Positions 32,305 to 39,336 of a DNA stretch of 64,000 nucleotides are shown here, one piece after another. Position 1 is the first letter of the stretch. Every line of letters starts with the position of its first letter. The DNA comes from Dehalococcoidia bacterium (GTDB taxonomy: Bacteria > Chloroflexota > Dehalococcoidia > Tepidiformales > Tepidiformaceae): positions 186,001 to 250,000 of the forward strand of contig JAJDYW010000041.1 of assembly GCA_022824925.1 (NCBI GenBank), in the 5' to 3' direction. The translations under genes and the position numbers were made by a program. Below the pieces are notes generated by a model, which was not told the origin of the DNA, made no database searches, and saw only the letters and a list, made by a program, of their open reading frames with translations.

Positions 32305-33630
32305 CTACGGGGAGACGATGCGGTAGATACCCTCGGCGTGGAAGCTGATGAGGTACAGCTCGCCCCCGGAGTCCTCGGCGAAGGAGGCGACGGCATTGGG
32401 ACCGCCCGCCCAGAGGAGCACGGGCTCGAGGAAGCCGCCCTCCACCGCGACATCCGCCTCGATCGCCCAGATGAGGCCGTTGCAGTAGTCGCTGTAGAGG
32501 TACCAGCCGCGCAGCTCGGGGATGGCGTTTCCCCGGTAGACGTAGCCGCCGGTGATGGAGCAGCCGAAGGCATGGCTGTATTCCCAGACGGGGAGGATGA
32601 GGCCGGTGCGGTCGCAGCCCCGCGGGGGGCTGAAGCAGCGCGAGCCCTCCATGATGTTCCAGCCGTAGTTCCCACCGGACTCAACGACGCTCACCTCCTC
32701 AACCTCGTTCTGGCCGACGTCGCCGGCCCAGAGGAGGCCGGTCTCGCGGTCGAAGCTCATGCGCCAGGGGTTGCGCAGGCCGTAGGCCCAGACCTCAGGG
32801 GGAACGTCCTCGCGGTCGAGGAAGGGGTTGTCGGGGGGGATGGCGTAGGGCTCGTCGGCGGAGGCGTTGCGGACGTCGATGCGGATCACCGCGCCGAGGA
32901 AGGTGCGGAGGTTCTGGCCGTGGCCGTAGGGGTCGTTGGCGGCCCCGCCGTCGCCGTAGCCGAGGTAGAGCATGCCGTCGGGACCAAAGAGGATGGTCCC
33001 ACCGTTGTGGTTCCCGTAGGGCTGGGCGACTTCGAGGATGACCAGCTCGCTTGCGCCGTCGAAGGCAAAGCTCCCGCCTTCCCCGACCGTTGTGAAGCGT
33101 GAGAGCCGGGTCACGCGACCGCCGGCGTCGGTGCTGTAGTAGGCGTAGACGAACCCGTTCGTTGCGAAGTCGGGGTCGAGGGCGATGGAGAGGAGCCCCT
33201 CCTCGTTGCAGCAGGCGGTGCGCTCGCGCTGGTCGTGAACGGTGCGGGGTTCGTCGTAGGGTCCGGCGCGGGGGACGGACAGGACCCGGCCTTCCTGCAG
33301 GGCGATGAGGAAGAGGCCATGCCCGGGCACGTCGATGAGGGCGATGGGGCGCTCGATCTCGGGGAGGCCGGGGAAGGCGGGGACGAGGGCGGCGGCCACG
33401 CTCGGAGCGGGCGTGGCGGTCGGCGAAGGGGTGGCGGTGGCGGTCGGGGCAGGGGTCCGCGTCGGTGTGGGGGTGGCCGTGGGGCGCTCGGGAGCACGCG
33501 TGGCGGTCGGCGGACTCGGGGCAGGGGTCGGTGTGGGGCGCTCGCGGCCTTCGCCACCGCAGGCAAGGAGGAGGGCGCCGGCAAGGAGGCCCGCGGCGAG
33601 CGGGAAAAGCCGCCGCGGGCCGGGTCTCAT
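32305..33630 (-). CDS. Secreted PQQ-type sugar dehydrogenase (glucose/sorbosone dehydrogenase family), lipoprotein
   Basis: 441 residues. Signal peptide with lipobox LLLACGG near residue 23, then a long Pro/Thr linker (about 25-80), then a beta-propeller: CCNEEGLLSIALDPDF, YGNHNGGTILFGPDGMLYLGYGDGG (in parts), WAYGLRNPWRMSFD, VGQNEVEEVSVVESGGNYGWN (in parts). These are hallmarks of the soluble glucose dehydrogenase/Hhip family that oxidises aldoses with PQQ outside the membrane. ATG 33630 overlaps the aminotransferase stop. Convergent with the SDR fusion, three bases apart. Confidence 0.85.
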   Translation of the reverse strand: MRPGPRRLFPLAAGLLAGALLLACGGEGRERPTPTPAPSPPTATRAPERPTATPTPTRTPAPTATATPSPTATPAPSVAAALVPAFPGLPEIERPIALIDVPGHGLFLIALQEGRVLSVPRAGPYDEPRTVHDQRERTACCNEEGLLSIALDPDFATNGFVYAYYSTDAGGRVTRLSRFTTVGEGGSFAFDGASELVILEVAQPYGNHNGGTILFGPDGMLYLGYGDGGAANDPYGHGQNLRTFLGAVIRIDVRNASADEPYAIPPDNPFLDREDVPPEVWAYGLRNPWRMSFDRETGLLWAGDVGQNEVEEVSVVESGGNYGWNIMEGSRCFSPPRGCDRTGLILPVWEYSHAFGCSITGGYVYRGNAIPELRGWYLYSDYCNGLIWAIEADVAVEGGFLEPVLLWAGGPNAVASFAEDSGGELYLISFHAEGIYRIVSP

Positions 33631-34802
33631 GCGTCCAGGCGCGTCGCAGCCACGTCGAGCGCGGCGCCGAGGTCGGCGGCCACGCCCTGCTCGCGCAGCA
33701 GGCGCCCGAGCGAGGTGAGGAAGTAGAGGACGTTGCCAGGGGTGGAGGACTCGCCCATGAGCCCCACGCGCCAGACGCGGCCGCGCAGATCGCCGATGCC
33801 GCCGCCCACCTCGATGCCGGACTGCTGGAGCAGGGCGCCGCGCACGGCGCCGTCGTCGACGCCCTCGGGAATGCGCACGGTGGTGAGGACGGGGAGGCGG
33901 TGCTCGGCGTCGGCGTGGAGCACGAGGCCCATCGCCTCGAGTCCCGCCTGGAGGGCGCGGCCGTTGCGCTCGTGGCGCTCCCAGCGGGCCTCGAGGCCCT
34001 CCTCGAGGACGAGGGCGAGGGCGCGGTGGAGGGCGTAGGTCATGGAGATGGGGGAGGTGTGGTGGTAGGCGCGGCGGCTGTCCCAGTAGGCCTCGAGGAG
34101 GTTGAGGTCCAGGTACCAGCTGTTGGAGGGCGCCTCGCGGGCCTGGACGGCGCTCCAGGCGGCGGGGGAGAGGGTGACGGGGGAGGCGCCGGGAGGGGCC
34201 GAGAGGCACTTCTGCGTGCCCGAGTAGGCGGCGTCGACGCCCCAGGCGTCGATCTCGACGGGGACGCCGCCGAGCGAGGTGACGCAGTCGAGGAGCAGGA
34301 GGGCGCCGTGCTCCTTGCAGAGCTTCGAGATGGGCTCGACGGGCTGGCGCACACCGGTCGAGGTCTCGGCGTGGACGACGGCGACGAGCTTGGTGGGGGC
34401 GGCGCGCAGCTCGCGCTCGACATCCTCGGGGGCGATGGGAGAGCCCCAGGGGGCGGTCACGATGGCGACCTCGGCGCCCGTTCGGGAGGCCATCTGGGCG
34501 ATGCGGTCGCCGAAGTAGCCGCAGATGCCGATGACGGCGCGGTCGCCGGGCTGGAGCAGGTTCATGACGGCGGCTTCCATGCCGCTCGTGCCGGTGCCGG
34601 GGGTGGCGAGGGTGACCTCGTTCCCGGTGCGGAAGATCTGGCGCATCATCCGCTGGCACTCGTCCATGATGCGCATGAACTCGGGGTCGAGGTGGCCGAG
34701 GATGGGGAGGCCCATGGCGGCCAGCACGCTGGGGTCGGCGCCGCTGGGGCCGGGGCCCATGAGGACGCGTCGGGGCGGGTCGAGGGTGGGGATTTCGGTC
34801 AT
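33627..34802 (-). CDS. Class V aminotransferase (alanine-glyoxylate / serine-pyruvate type)
   Basis: 391 residues, full family length. RRVLMGPGPSGADPSVLAAMG, LATPGTGTSGMEAAVMNLL, HAETSTGVRQPVEPI, the PLP lysine in AYSGTQKCLSAPPGASP, and the C-terminal WRVGLMGESST. It transfers amino groups to glyoxylate or pyruvate, linking photorespiration-like or serine metabolism. TAAACT seven bases before the ATG suggests a leaderless mRNA. The stop overlaps the sugar dehydrogenase start. Confidence 0.88.
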   Translation of the reverse strand: MTEIPTLDPPRRVLMGPGPSGADPSVLAAMGLPILGHLDPEFMRIMDECQRMMRQIFRTGNEVTLATPGTGTSGMEAAVMNLLQPGDRAVIGICGYFGDRIAQMASRTGAEVAIVTAPWGSPIAPEDVERELRAAPTKLVAVVHAETSTGVRQPVEPISKLCKEHGALLLLDCVTSLGGVPVEIDAWGVDAAYSGTQKCLSAPPGASPVTLSPAAWSAVQAREAPSNSWYLDLNLLEAYWDSRRAYHHTSPISMTYALHRALALVLEEGLEARWERHERNGRALQAGLEAMGLVLHADAEHRLPVLTTVRIPEGVDDGAVRGALLQQSGIEVGGGIGDLRGRVWRVGLMGESSTPGNVLYFLTSLGRLLREQGVAADLGAALDVAATRLDA

Positions 34803-34809
34803 GGCGGGC

Positions 34810-34815
34810 AGTTTA
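34810..34815 (-). promoter_or_regulatory. -10 hexamer TAAACT, leaderless type
   Basis: Ends seven bases before the ATG at 34802. Confidence 0.55.
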
Positions 34816-34851
34816 ACGGCTCGCCCCGCTATGGAACCCCCGGCAGGCGCC

Positions 34852-35631
34852 CTACGGACCGTCGCTGACGGCGATGAAGACCCCGCGGCCGGGTTCCTGC
34901 TCGACGCCGGCGGTGGGGGCCTGCTCGAAGACGGTGCCGCGCGGGTACTGCTCGTTGCGGCCGCGGACGACGGTGACCTCGAAGCCGGCCTCCTCCACGG
35001 CGCGGCGGGCGATGTCCTCGGGCTGCCCGATAAGGTCGGGGACGACGCCGCGACGGACGTCGAGGCCGCTGGTGGCGGGAGTCTCCCCCTCGCCCGAGGG
35101 GGTCGCGGTGGGGGTGGCCCCGCCTTCGACCGCGGGAGTCTCGCCGTCCCCTCCGAGATTGGCGATGAGGATGGCGATGATGAGGACGACGGCGACCACG
35201 CCGATCGCGACGGAGGCGACGAGGCCGGTGCGCGCGAAGGAGAGGGAACCCGATCCCAGCCGCCGGGAAGGGACGGCGACACCGATGTCGACGCCGATCA
35301 TGGGCTCATCGGGGAGGCTCGACCCGAAGAGGCTGGAACGACCGCGGGCCGGGGGTTGCTCGCCGCCCGGGGAGCGGGGCGCGGGCGCCCCGCCGGCGGG
35401 GGCCTGCTCGGGGAAGCGGGCGAGAATCCGGGCGGTGTCGAGGCCGAGGTACTGGGTGTAGGAGCGCAGGAAGCCGCGCGCATAGACGGGCGCGGGGATG
35501 ATGTCGAAGGTCTCGTCCTCGAGGGCCTGGAGGTAGCGGCGGGAGATGCGCGTATCGCGCTCGGCATCTTCGAGGGAAAGGCCGCGCTCTTCGCGAGCCT
35601 GGATCAGCCGCTCACCGATGCCGAGGCTCAT
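34852..35631 (-). CDS. RodZ-like HTH membrane protein with extracellular PASTA domain
   Basis: 259 residues. N-terminal helix-turn-helix (about 4-70): IGERLIQAREERGLSLEDAERDTRIS (in parts), RRYLQALEDETFDIIPAPVYARGFLRSYTQYLGLD (in parts), the RodZ family pattern. A single membrane segment follows (about 143-165), then a Thr/Pro linker and one PASTA domain (VPDLIGQPEDIARRAVEEAGFEV, in part) that binds cell-wall fragments. It likely links the cytoskeleton to wall synthesis. ATG 35631 fits the domain start. Confidence 0.85.
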   Translation of the reverse strand: MSLGIGERLIQAREERGLSLEDAERDTRISRRYLQALEDETFDIIPAPVYARGFLRSYTQYLGLDTARILARFPEQAPAGGAPAPRSPGGEQPPARGRSSLFGSSLPDEPMIGVDIGVAVPSRRLGSGSLSFARTGLVASVAIGVVAVVLIIAILIANLGGDGETPAVEGGATPTATPSGEGETPATSGLDVRRGVVPDLIGQPEDIARRAVEEAGFEVTVVRGRNEQYPRGTVFEQAPTAGVEQEPGRGVFIAVSDGP

Positions 35632-35722
35632 GGCCGCACTCCCGGAGGGGGACGGTAACACTCCGCCGGGGGCGAGCCAATTGTCCGGGGCATGCCCTCG
35701 CGCGGCGGGTGGGGATGCGGAC

Positions 35723-36616
35723 TCAGGTGACGGGCAGGCTGTCGAGCTTGTGGCGCTTCACCTTGGCCATCACCTTCGCGCCGACGGCCTCGTCCGGTTC
35801 GACGACGGGGAGGCGGGGCGGGCCGATATCGACGCCGAGCCGGCGCAGCACGTAGCGGATGGTGCTGGGACTGCCGTTGAGGAAGCAGGCGTCGGTGAGG
35901 GCCACGAGGGGGCGGTGGATGGCGGCGGCGGTGGCCAGGTCGCCCGCAAGGACGGCGTCGAGCATGGCGCGGTGCTGCCCGGCGACGATGTGGGCGGTCA
36001 CGCTGATGGCCCCGTAGGCGCCCATGTTCCAGAGGTGGAAGTTGTCGTTGTCGTTCCCGCTCCAGATGCGGAAATCGGGCTTCGCCTCGAGGACGCAGGC
36101 GGCGGCGTGGAGGTCGCCGTTGGCCTCCTTGTTGCCGGCGATGTTGGGGATCTCGGCGAGCTGCAGGAGGGTATCGACGGTGAGGTTCACGCCGGTGCGG
36201 CCGGGGACGTTGTAGACGATGACGGGCGTGCCCGTGCTCTCGGCGATGCAACGGAAGTGCTCGATGATGCCGGCCTGGGGCGGGCGCAGGTAGTAGGGCG
36301 CGACGGCGAGGATGGCGTCGGCGCCGGCGGCCTCGGCGCGCTTCGCGAGCTTGATGGAGTGGTGCGTGTCGTTCGTGCCGGCGCCGGCGACGACGGTGGC
36401 GTCATCGCCGAGCTCCTGCTTGATCTCCTCCCAGAGGCGGACCTTCTCGTCGTCGCTGAGGAGGGGGGACTCGCCGGTGGTGCCGGTCACGACGACGCCG
36501 TCGTTCCCGGAGGCGACGAGGGAGGCGGCGAGGCGGCGGGCGAGGGCGTAGTTGACCTGCCCGTCGGCGGTGTAGGGGGTAACCATGGCGGTGAGGAGTC
36601 GGCCGATGGTGGACAT
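35723..36616 (-). CDS. Dihydrodipicolinate synthase/N-acetylneuraminate lyase-family protein, probable DapA
   Basis: 297 residues of the TIM-barrel Schiff-base aldolase family. VTGTTGESPLLSDDEK (TT pair), IVYNVPGRTGVNL (Tyr), and the Schiff-base lysine in AGNKEANGD, where most DapA have GIKEATG. It would condense pyruvate with aspartate semialdehyde for lysine and peptidoglycan, or act on another 2-oxo substrate. No other dap gene is near. GGGAGTG precedes the ATG; TAGACT lies 27 bases upstream. Confidence 0.82.
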   Translation of the reverse strand: MSTIGRLLTAMVTPYTADGQVNYALARRLAASLVASGNDGVVVTGTTGESPLLSDDEKVRLWEEIKQELGDDATVVAGAGTNDTHHSIKLAKRAEAAGADAILAVAPYYLRPPQAGIIEHFRCIAESTGTPVIVYNVPGRTGVNLTVDTLLQLAEIPNIAGNKEANGDLHAAACVLEAKPDFRIWSGNDNDNFHLWNMGAYGAISVTAHIVAGQHRAMLDAVLAGDLATAAAIHRPLVALTDACFLNGSPSTIRYVLRRLGVDIGPPRLPVVEPDEAVGAKVMAKVKRHKLDSLPVT

Positions 36617-36681
36617 GCTGCACTCCCGGAAGGTGGGCGCCCAGTCTATCCCTATCGGCGTGGGAGGGGCAGCGGGCGGGC

Positions 36682-37890
36682 TCAGAAGCGGAGGGGGAGC
36701 TGGCCCCAGGAGCGGAAGTGCTTGCTGAGGAAGCGCCACTGGCGCTCGTCGCCGTAGTGGGAACCGGCGTCGCGGCCGTAGAGGCGGTCGGGCGGGCCGG
36801 CGAGCTGCTGGTAGCGGAAGCGGGCGACCTCCTGGCCGTCTTCCAGCATGAAGGGCACATCGTGGGCGCGGACCTCGAGGACGGCGGGGAGGCCACCGGG
36901 GACACCGTCGCCGAAACCGGGGTCGAAGAAGCCGGCGTAGTGGGTGCGCAGCTCGCCGCTGGCGGCGTCGAAGGGGATCATCTCGGCGGCCAGCGCGGGG
37001 GGAATGGCGACCTGCTCGCGGGAGCGGAGGAGGTAAAACTCCTCGGGTTCGAGGACGAGCTGGCTAGAAGGCCAGAGCGGCTCCCAGAACTCGCGGGGGT
37101 CGTGGTCGCGCCGGGCGAGGTCGAGGAGGGCGCTGTTGTTGCGCTTCGCCTTGAAGCCGACGGGCATGGGTCCGCCCTCGCTCTCGCCCAGGTCGGGGGC
37201 GCGCTCGGGGGGGCGAAGCTGGATGCGGAGCAGCTCTGGCGCACTCGCGGGGAGGGAGGCGGGGGGGACGGCCGCGCCGGCGGGGTCGCCGACGATGAAG
37301 CGGAGCTGGTTGAGCGCCATGCCCGCGTGGACCTTCACGAGGAAGGAGCGGGAGAAGACCTCCAGCCAGAGCTCGCCCTCGTAGCCGGGGGCGATGTCGT
37401 CGAAGCGGTGGGAGTAGTCGGTGACAACGCGCGTGAAGACATCGACGCGCCCGGTGGAGCTCTTGGGGTTGGCGAAGGCCCGCACGTTGGCGGGCAGGCG
37501 AAGGCTCTCCATGAGGGGGATGAGGTAGGGCCGGTTGGGTTCGAGGATGCCGCCGGAACGGATGTCGATGCCCTTGTCGAGCTTGAGGCGGCCGAGGCGC
37601 TCGCGCACAGTGCAATCGCCGGGGAGGAAGCTGGAGCCGATGCGGTAGGCGGTGGGGCCGAGGAGGAGGTCGAGGCTGGCGGGCTGGAAGCCGTCCTCGG
37701 GGATCTCGACGCCGGTGGTGCCGACGATACCGAGGCGCTCGGCCTCGCGGATCCGCTGGCGGGGGAGGACGCCGGGCGGGACGTCCCAGGTCTCGGGCCA
37801 GACGGGGGCGGGGGGCGGACACCACGGGGCGGTGGCCTGCTCACCCTCCACCTGGCCGGCTGCGCGGGACATGCCCGCTACCTCAGACAT
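36682..37890 (-). CDS. dcd: Two-domain 2'-deoxycytidine 5'-triphosphate deaminase
   Basis: 402 residues, about twice the length of the common Dcd; this is the long dCTP deaminase form with two trimeric dUTPase-like domains. FQPASLDLLLGPTAYRIGSSFLPG (in parts) and FANPKSSTGRVDVFTRVVTDYSHRFDDI (in parts) contain the catalytic and nucleotide-binding blocks of domain 1; domain 2 ends with THYAGFFDPGFGDG and ARFRYQQLAGPP. It deaminates dCTP to dUTP for dTMP synthesis, which fits the ThyX gene nearby. ATG 37890 has a TACACT box eight bases before it. Confidence 0.82.
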   Translation of the reverse strand: MSEVAGMSRAAGQVEGEQATAPWCPPPAPVWPETWDVPPGVLPRQRIREAERLGIVGTTGVEIPEDGFQPASLDLLLGPTAYRIGSSFLPGDCTVRERLGRLKLDKGIDIRSGGILEPNRPYLIPLMESLRLPANVRAFANPKSSTGRVDVFTRVVTDYSHRFDDIAPGYEGELWLEVFSRSFLVKVHAGMALNQLRFIVGDPAGAAVPPASLPASAPELLRIQLRPPERAPDLGESEGGPMPVGFKAKRNNSALLDLARRDHDPREFWEPLWPSSQLVLEPEEFYLLRSREQVAIPPALAAEMIPFDAASGELRTHYAGFFDPGFGDGVPGGLPAVLEVRAHDVPFMLEDGQEVARFRYQQLAGPPDRLYGRDAGSHYGDERQWRFLSKHFRSWGQLPLRF

Positions 37891-37898
37891 GGGGGGCG

Positions 37899-37904
37899 AG
37901 TGTA
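37899..37904 (-). promoter_or_regulatory. -10 hexamer TACACT, leaderless type
   Basis: Ends eight bases before the ATG at 37890 of the dCTP deaminase gene. Confidence 0.45.
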
Positions 37905-37992
37905 AATGGGCTTCGCCTCCCTGATGAGCATCTAGCCCGCGCGCCACGCCATAACTCGGGCAGGGAAGCTACAGGTTCGCGACCCTGCGGGG

Positions 37993-38334
37993 TCAGTCGC
38001 CGCCGGCGGCCTCGCGGCGCTGGCGGGCCTCGATGGAGTAGGGGAGCTCGTTCATGAACTCCAGCTCCTCCTCCTCGAGGCACTCGCCGAGGCGGCCGGA
38101 CCACTCCGCCCACTCCGGCTCCTGGGCGGCGAGCTGGAGGACGGAGCTGACGTGGTTGGCGTCGGGCATCTCCCAGAGGTCGTAGCAACGGTTGAGGCGG
38201 CCGATGCTGTTCTGGTAGGCGCCGTGGAGGCGCCAGCCCTTCTTCTCGAGGATGGGCACGAGGTGGGACATGATCTCCTGGAACTCCTGGGTCTTGCCGT
38301 ACTTGCATTCCAGGCGAACGAGCATGAAGGGCAT
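37993..38334 (-). CDS. NIPSNAP-like small protein
   Basis: 113 residues: FMLVRLECKYGKTQEFQEIMSHLVPILEKKGWRLHGAYQN (in parts), YDLWEMPDANHV, a dimeric alpha-beta-barrel pattern as in NIPSNAP/EthD-type proteins. The C-terminal part is rich in Glu. Function unknown; such proteins often bind a ligand near the dimer interface or act in small-molecule turnover. It is 26 bases downstream of the SelW-like gene on the same strand and may be co-transcribed with it. Confidence 0.65.
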   Translation of the reverse strand: MPFMLVRLECKYGKTQEFQEIMSHLVPILEKKGWRLHGAYQNSIGRLNRCYDLWEMPDANHVSSVLQLAAQEPEWAEWSGRLGECLEEEELEFMNELPYSIEARQRREAAGGD

Positions 38335-38360
38335 GGGCGGCCTCCGGTGGGGCTGTTGGT

Positions 38361-38615
38361 TCAGGCGCGGGCGTCGACGATATCGCCGATGGCCTGCTGG
38401 AGCTCCTTGACCTCGGGGTAGCGGCCCTCGGCCTTCTTGGAGAAGACGAGGTCGCCATCGACCTTCACCTCGAAGGCACCGGAGTCCCCGGGGATGAGGC
38501 TGAGGGAGGCGGTGTTGTCGGCGAAGCTGCCGAGGAGCTCCTGGGCCGTCCACGCGGCCCGTGCGGTGTAGTTTCAGGGAACGCAGTATTCGATGGAGAT
38601 GGTCAGGCGGGACAT
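38361..38615 (-). CDS. SelW/Rdx-family selenoprotein
   Basis: 84 residues when the TGA at 38574-38576 is read as Sec14: SIEYCVPUNYTARAAW. This is the CxxU redox motif of the Rdx family (SelW, SelT, SelH), followed by AQELLGSF, SGAFEVKVDGDLVFSKKAEG (in parts) and YPEVKELQQAIGD, the family ending. No uninterrupted ORF covers it. A hairpin with GU and GG in the loop follows the TGA (38543-38560). These thioredoxin-fold proteins act in cytosolic thiol redox. AGGAG precedes the ATG. It is divergent from the UGSC gene. Confidence 0.88.
38543..38560 (-). promoter_or_regulatory. Candidate bacterial SECIS hairpin in the SelW-like gene
   Basis: Six-base-pair stem GGGCCG/CGGCCC around loop CGTGGA. The GT and GG of the loop are 21-24 nt after the TGA. 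Spacing and loop match the SelB-binding consensus, and resemble the element in the FrnE-like gene. Confidence 0.65.
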
Positions 38616-38653
38616 GGCGATGGCTCCTGGCCACTGGTTCGTGGCTGTCGCCC

Positions 38654-38659
38654 AGTGTA
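38654..38659 (-). promoter_or_regulatory. -10 hexamer TACACT for the SelW-like gene
   Basis: About 38 bases upstream of the ATG at 38615, giving a leader of about 30 bases that holds the AGGAG ribosome site. Confidence 0.45.
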
Positions 38660-38683
38660 GCGCCACGGGGGCGGGGGCGGGCC

Positions 38684-38689
38684 TATAAT
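38684..38689 (+). promoter_or_regulatory. -10 hexamer TATAAT for the UGSC gene
   Basis: A perfect consensus -10 in a very GC-rich gap, 34 bases before the ATG at 38724. The leader contains GGAGG nine bases before the start. It faces away from the TACACT box of the SelW-like gene. Confidence 0.55.
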
Positions 38690-38723
38690 CGGCGGCACGG
38701 AAAGAAGCCGGGAGGAGGCTCCC

Positions 38724-39242
38724 ATGACGACGATCCTGGACCCGACGGACGAACGCGTCCCCGTGCGGCGCTCGCTGACGCAGCGGCCGGAGGCGATCAG
38801 CGGGACGGTCGCGCTGCTGGATATCTCGAAACCGCGGGGCGACGTGCTGCTGGACCAGCTCGAGGTGCGGCTGCGGGAGCGGCTGCCCGAGGTGGAGGTG
38901 AAGCGCTTCAGCAAGCCCACGTTCACCAAGCCGGCGCCGGAGGTGCTACGGCAGGAGCTGGCGAAGGAGGCGGACTTCGTCATCGAAGGGCTTGCCGACT
39001 GAGGATCGTGCACGACGTGCAGTGTGCACGACACGACCTGGCTCGAAATCAACGGCATCCCCTCGGTGTTCATCGCCTCGAGCGAGTTCGAGGAGGCGGC
39101 GGCGGCGCAGGCCGAGACGCTCGGGCTGCCGGAGGTGCGGCGCCTCTTCGTTCCCCACCCGATCCAGGATGCGAACGACGAGGAGATGCGGGGGAAAGCG
39201 GACGCGATCGTGGACGACGTGATCGCGGCGCTCGTCGACTAG
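38724..39242 (+). CDS. UGSC-family selenoprotein
   Basis: 172 residues if the TGA at 39000-39002 is Sec93. The two frame halves are in register and each matches the family: ILDPTDERVPV and GDVLLDQLEVRLRERLPEVEV before it, VIEGLAD-U-GSCTTCSVHD across it, then LEINGIPSVFIASSEFEEAAAAQAETLGLP (in parts). The UGSC motif (here with a further Cys at 99) is the hallmark of this annotated family of proteins, whose function is not known; a redox or reductase role is inferred. GGAGG precedes the ATG. A strong hairpin follows the TGA. Confidence 0.9.
39006..39031 (+). promoter_or_regulatory. Candidate bacterial SECIS hairpin in the UGSC gene
   Basis: Eight-base-pair perfect stem TCGTGCAC/GTGCACGA enclosing loop GACGTGCAGT. 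The first GT is 15-16 nt and the second 20-21 nt after the TGA. It begins four bases after the TGA and also encodes the conserved Cys-Ser-Val-His-Asp part. Confidence 0.65.
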
Positions 39243-39323
39243 GCCCCGGATGAGCCGCGACATGAGCGGCGGGGCTTAACCGGCGGGAAGGGCGCGGCAT
39301 TCCTCGGGAAGGGCGCCGCGCGC

Positions 39324-39329
39324 TAGACT
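39324..39329 (+). promoter_or_regulatory. -10 hexamer TAGACT, leaderless type
   Basis: Ends seven bases before the secA ATG at 39337. Confidence 0.55.
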
Positions 39330-39336
39330 GGATCGC

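Noticed and set aside
39024..39242. A separate small protein starting at GTG 39024
   Set aside because: It is the C-terminal half of the UGSC protein in the same frame as the part before the TGA.
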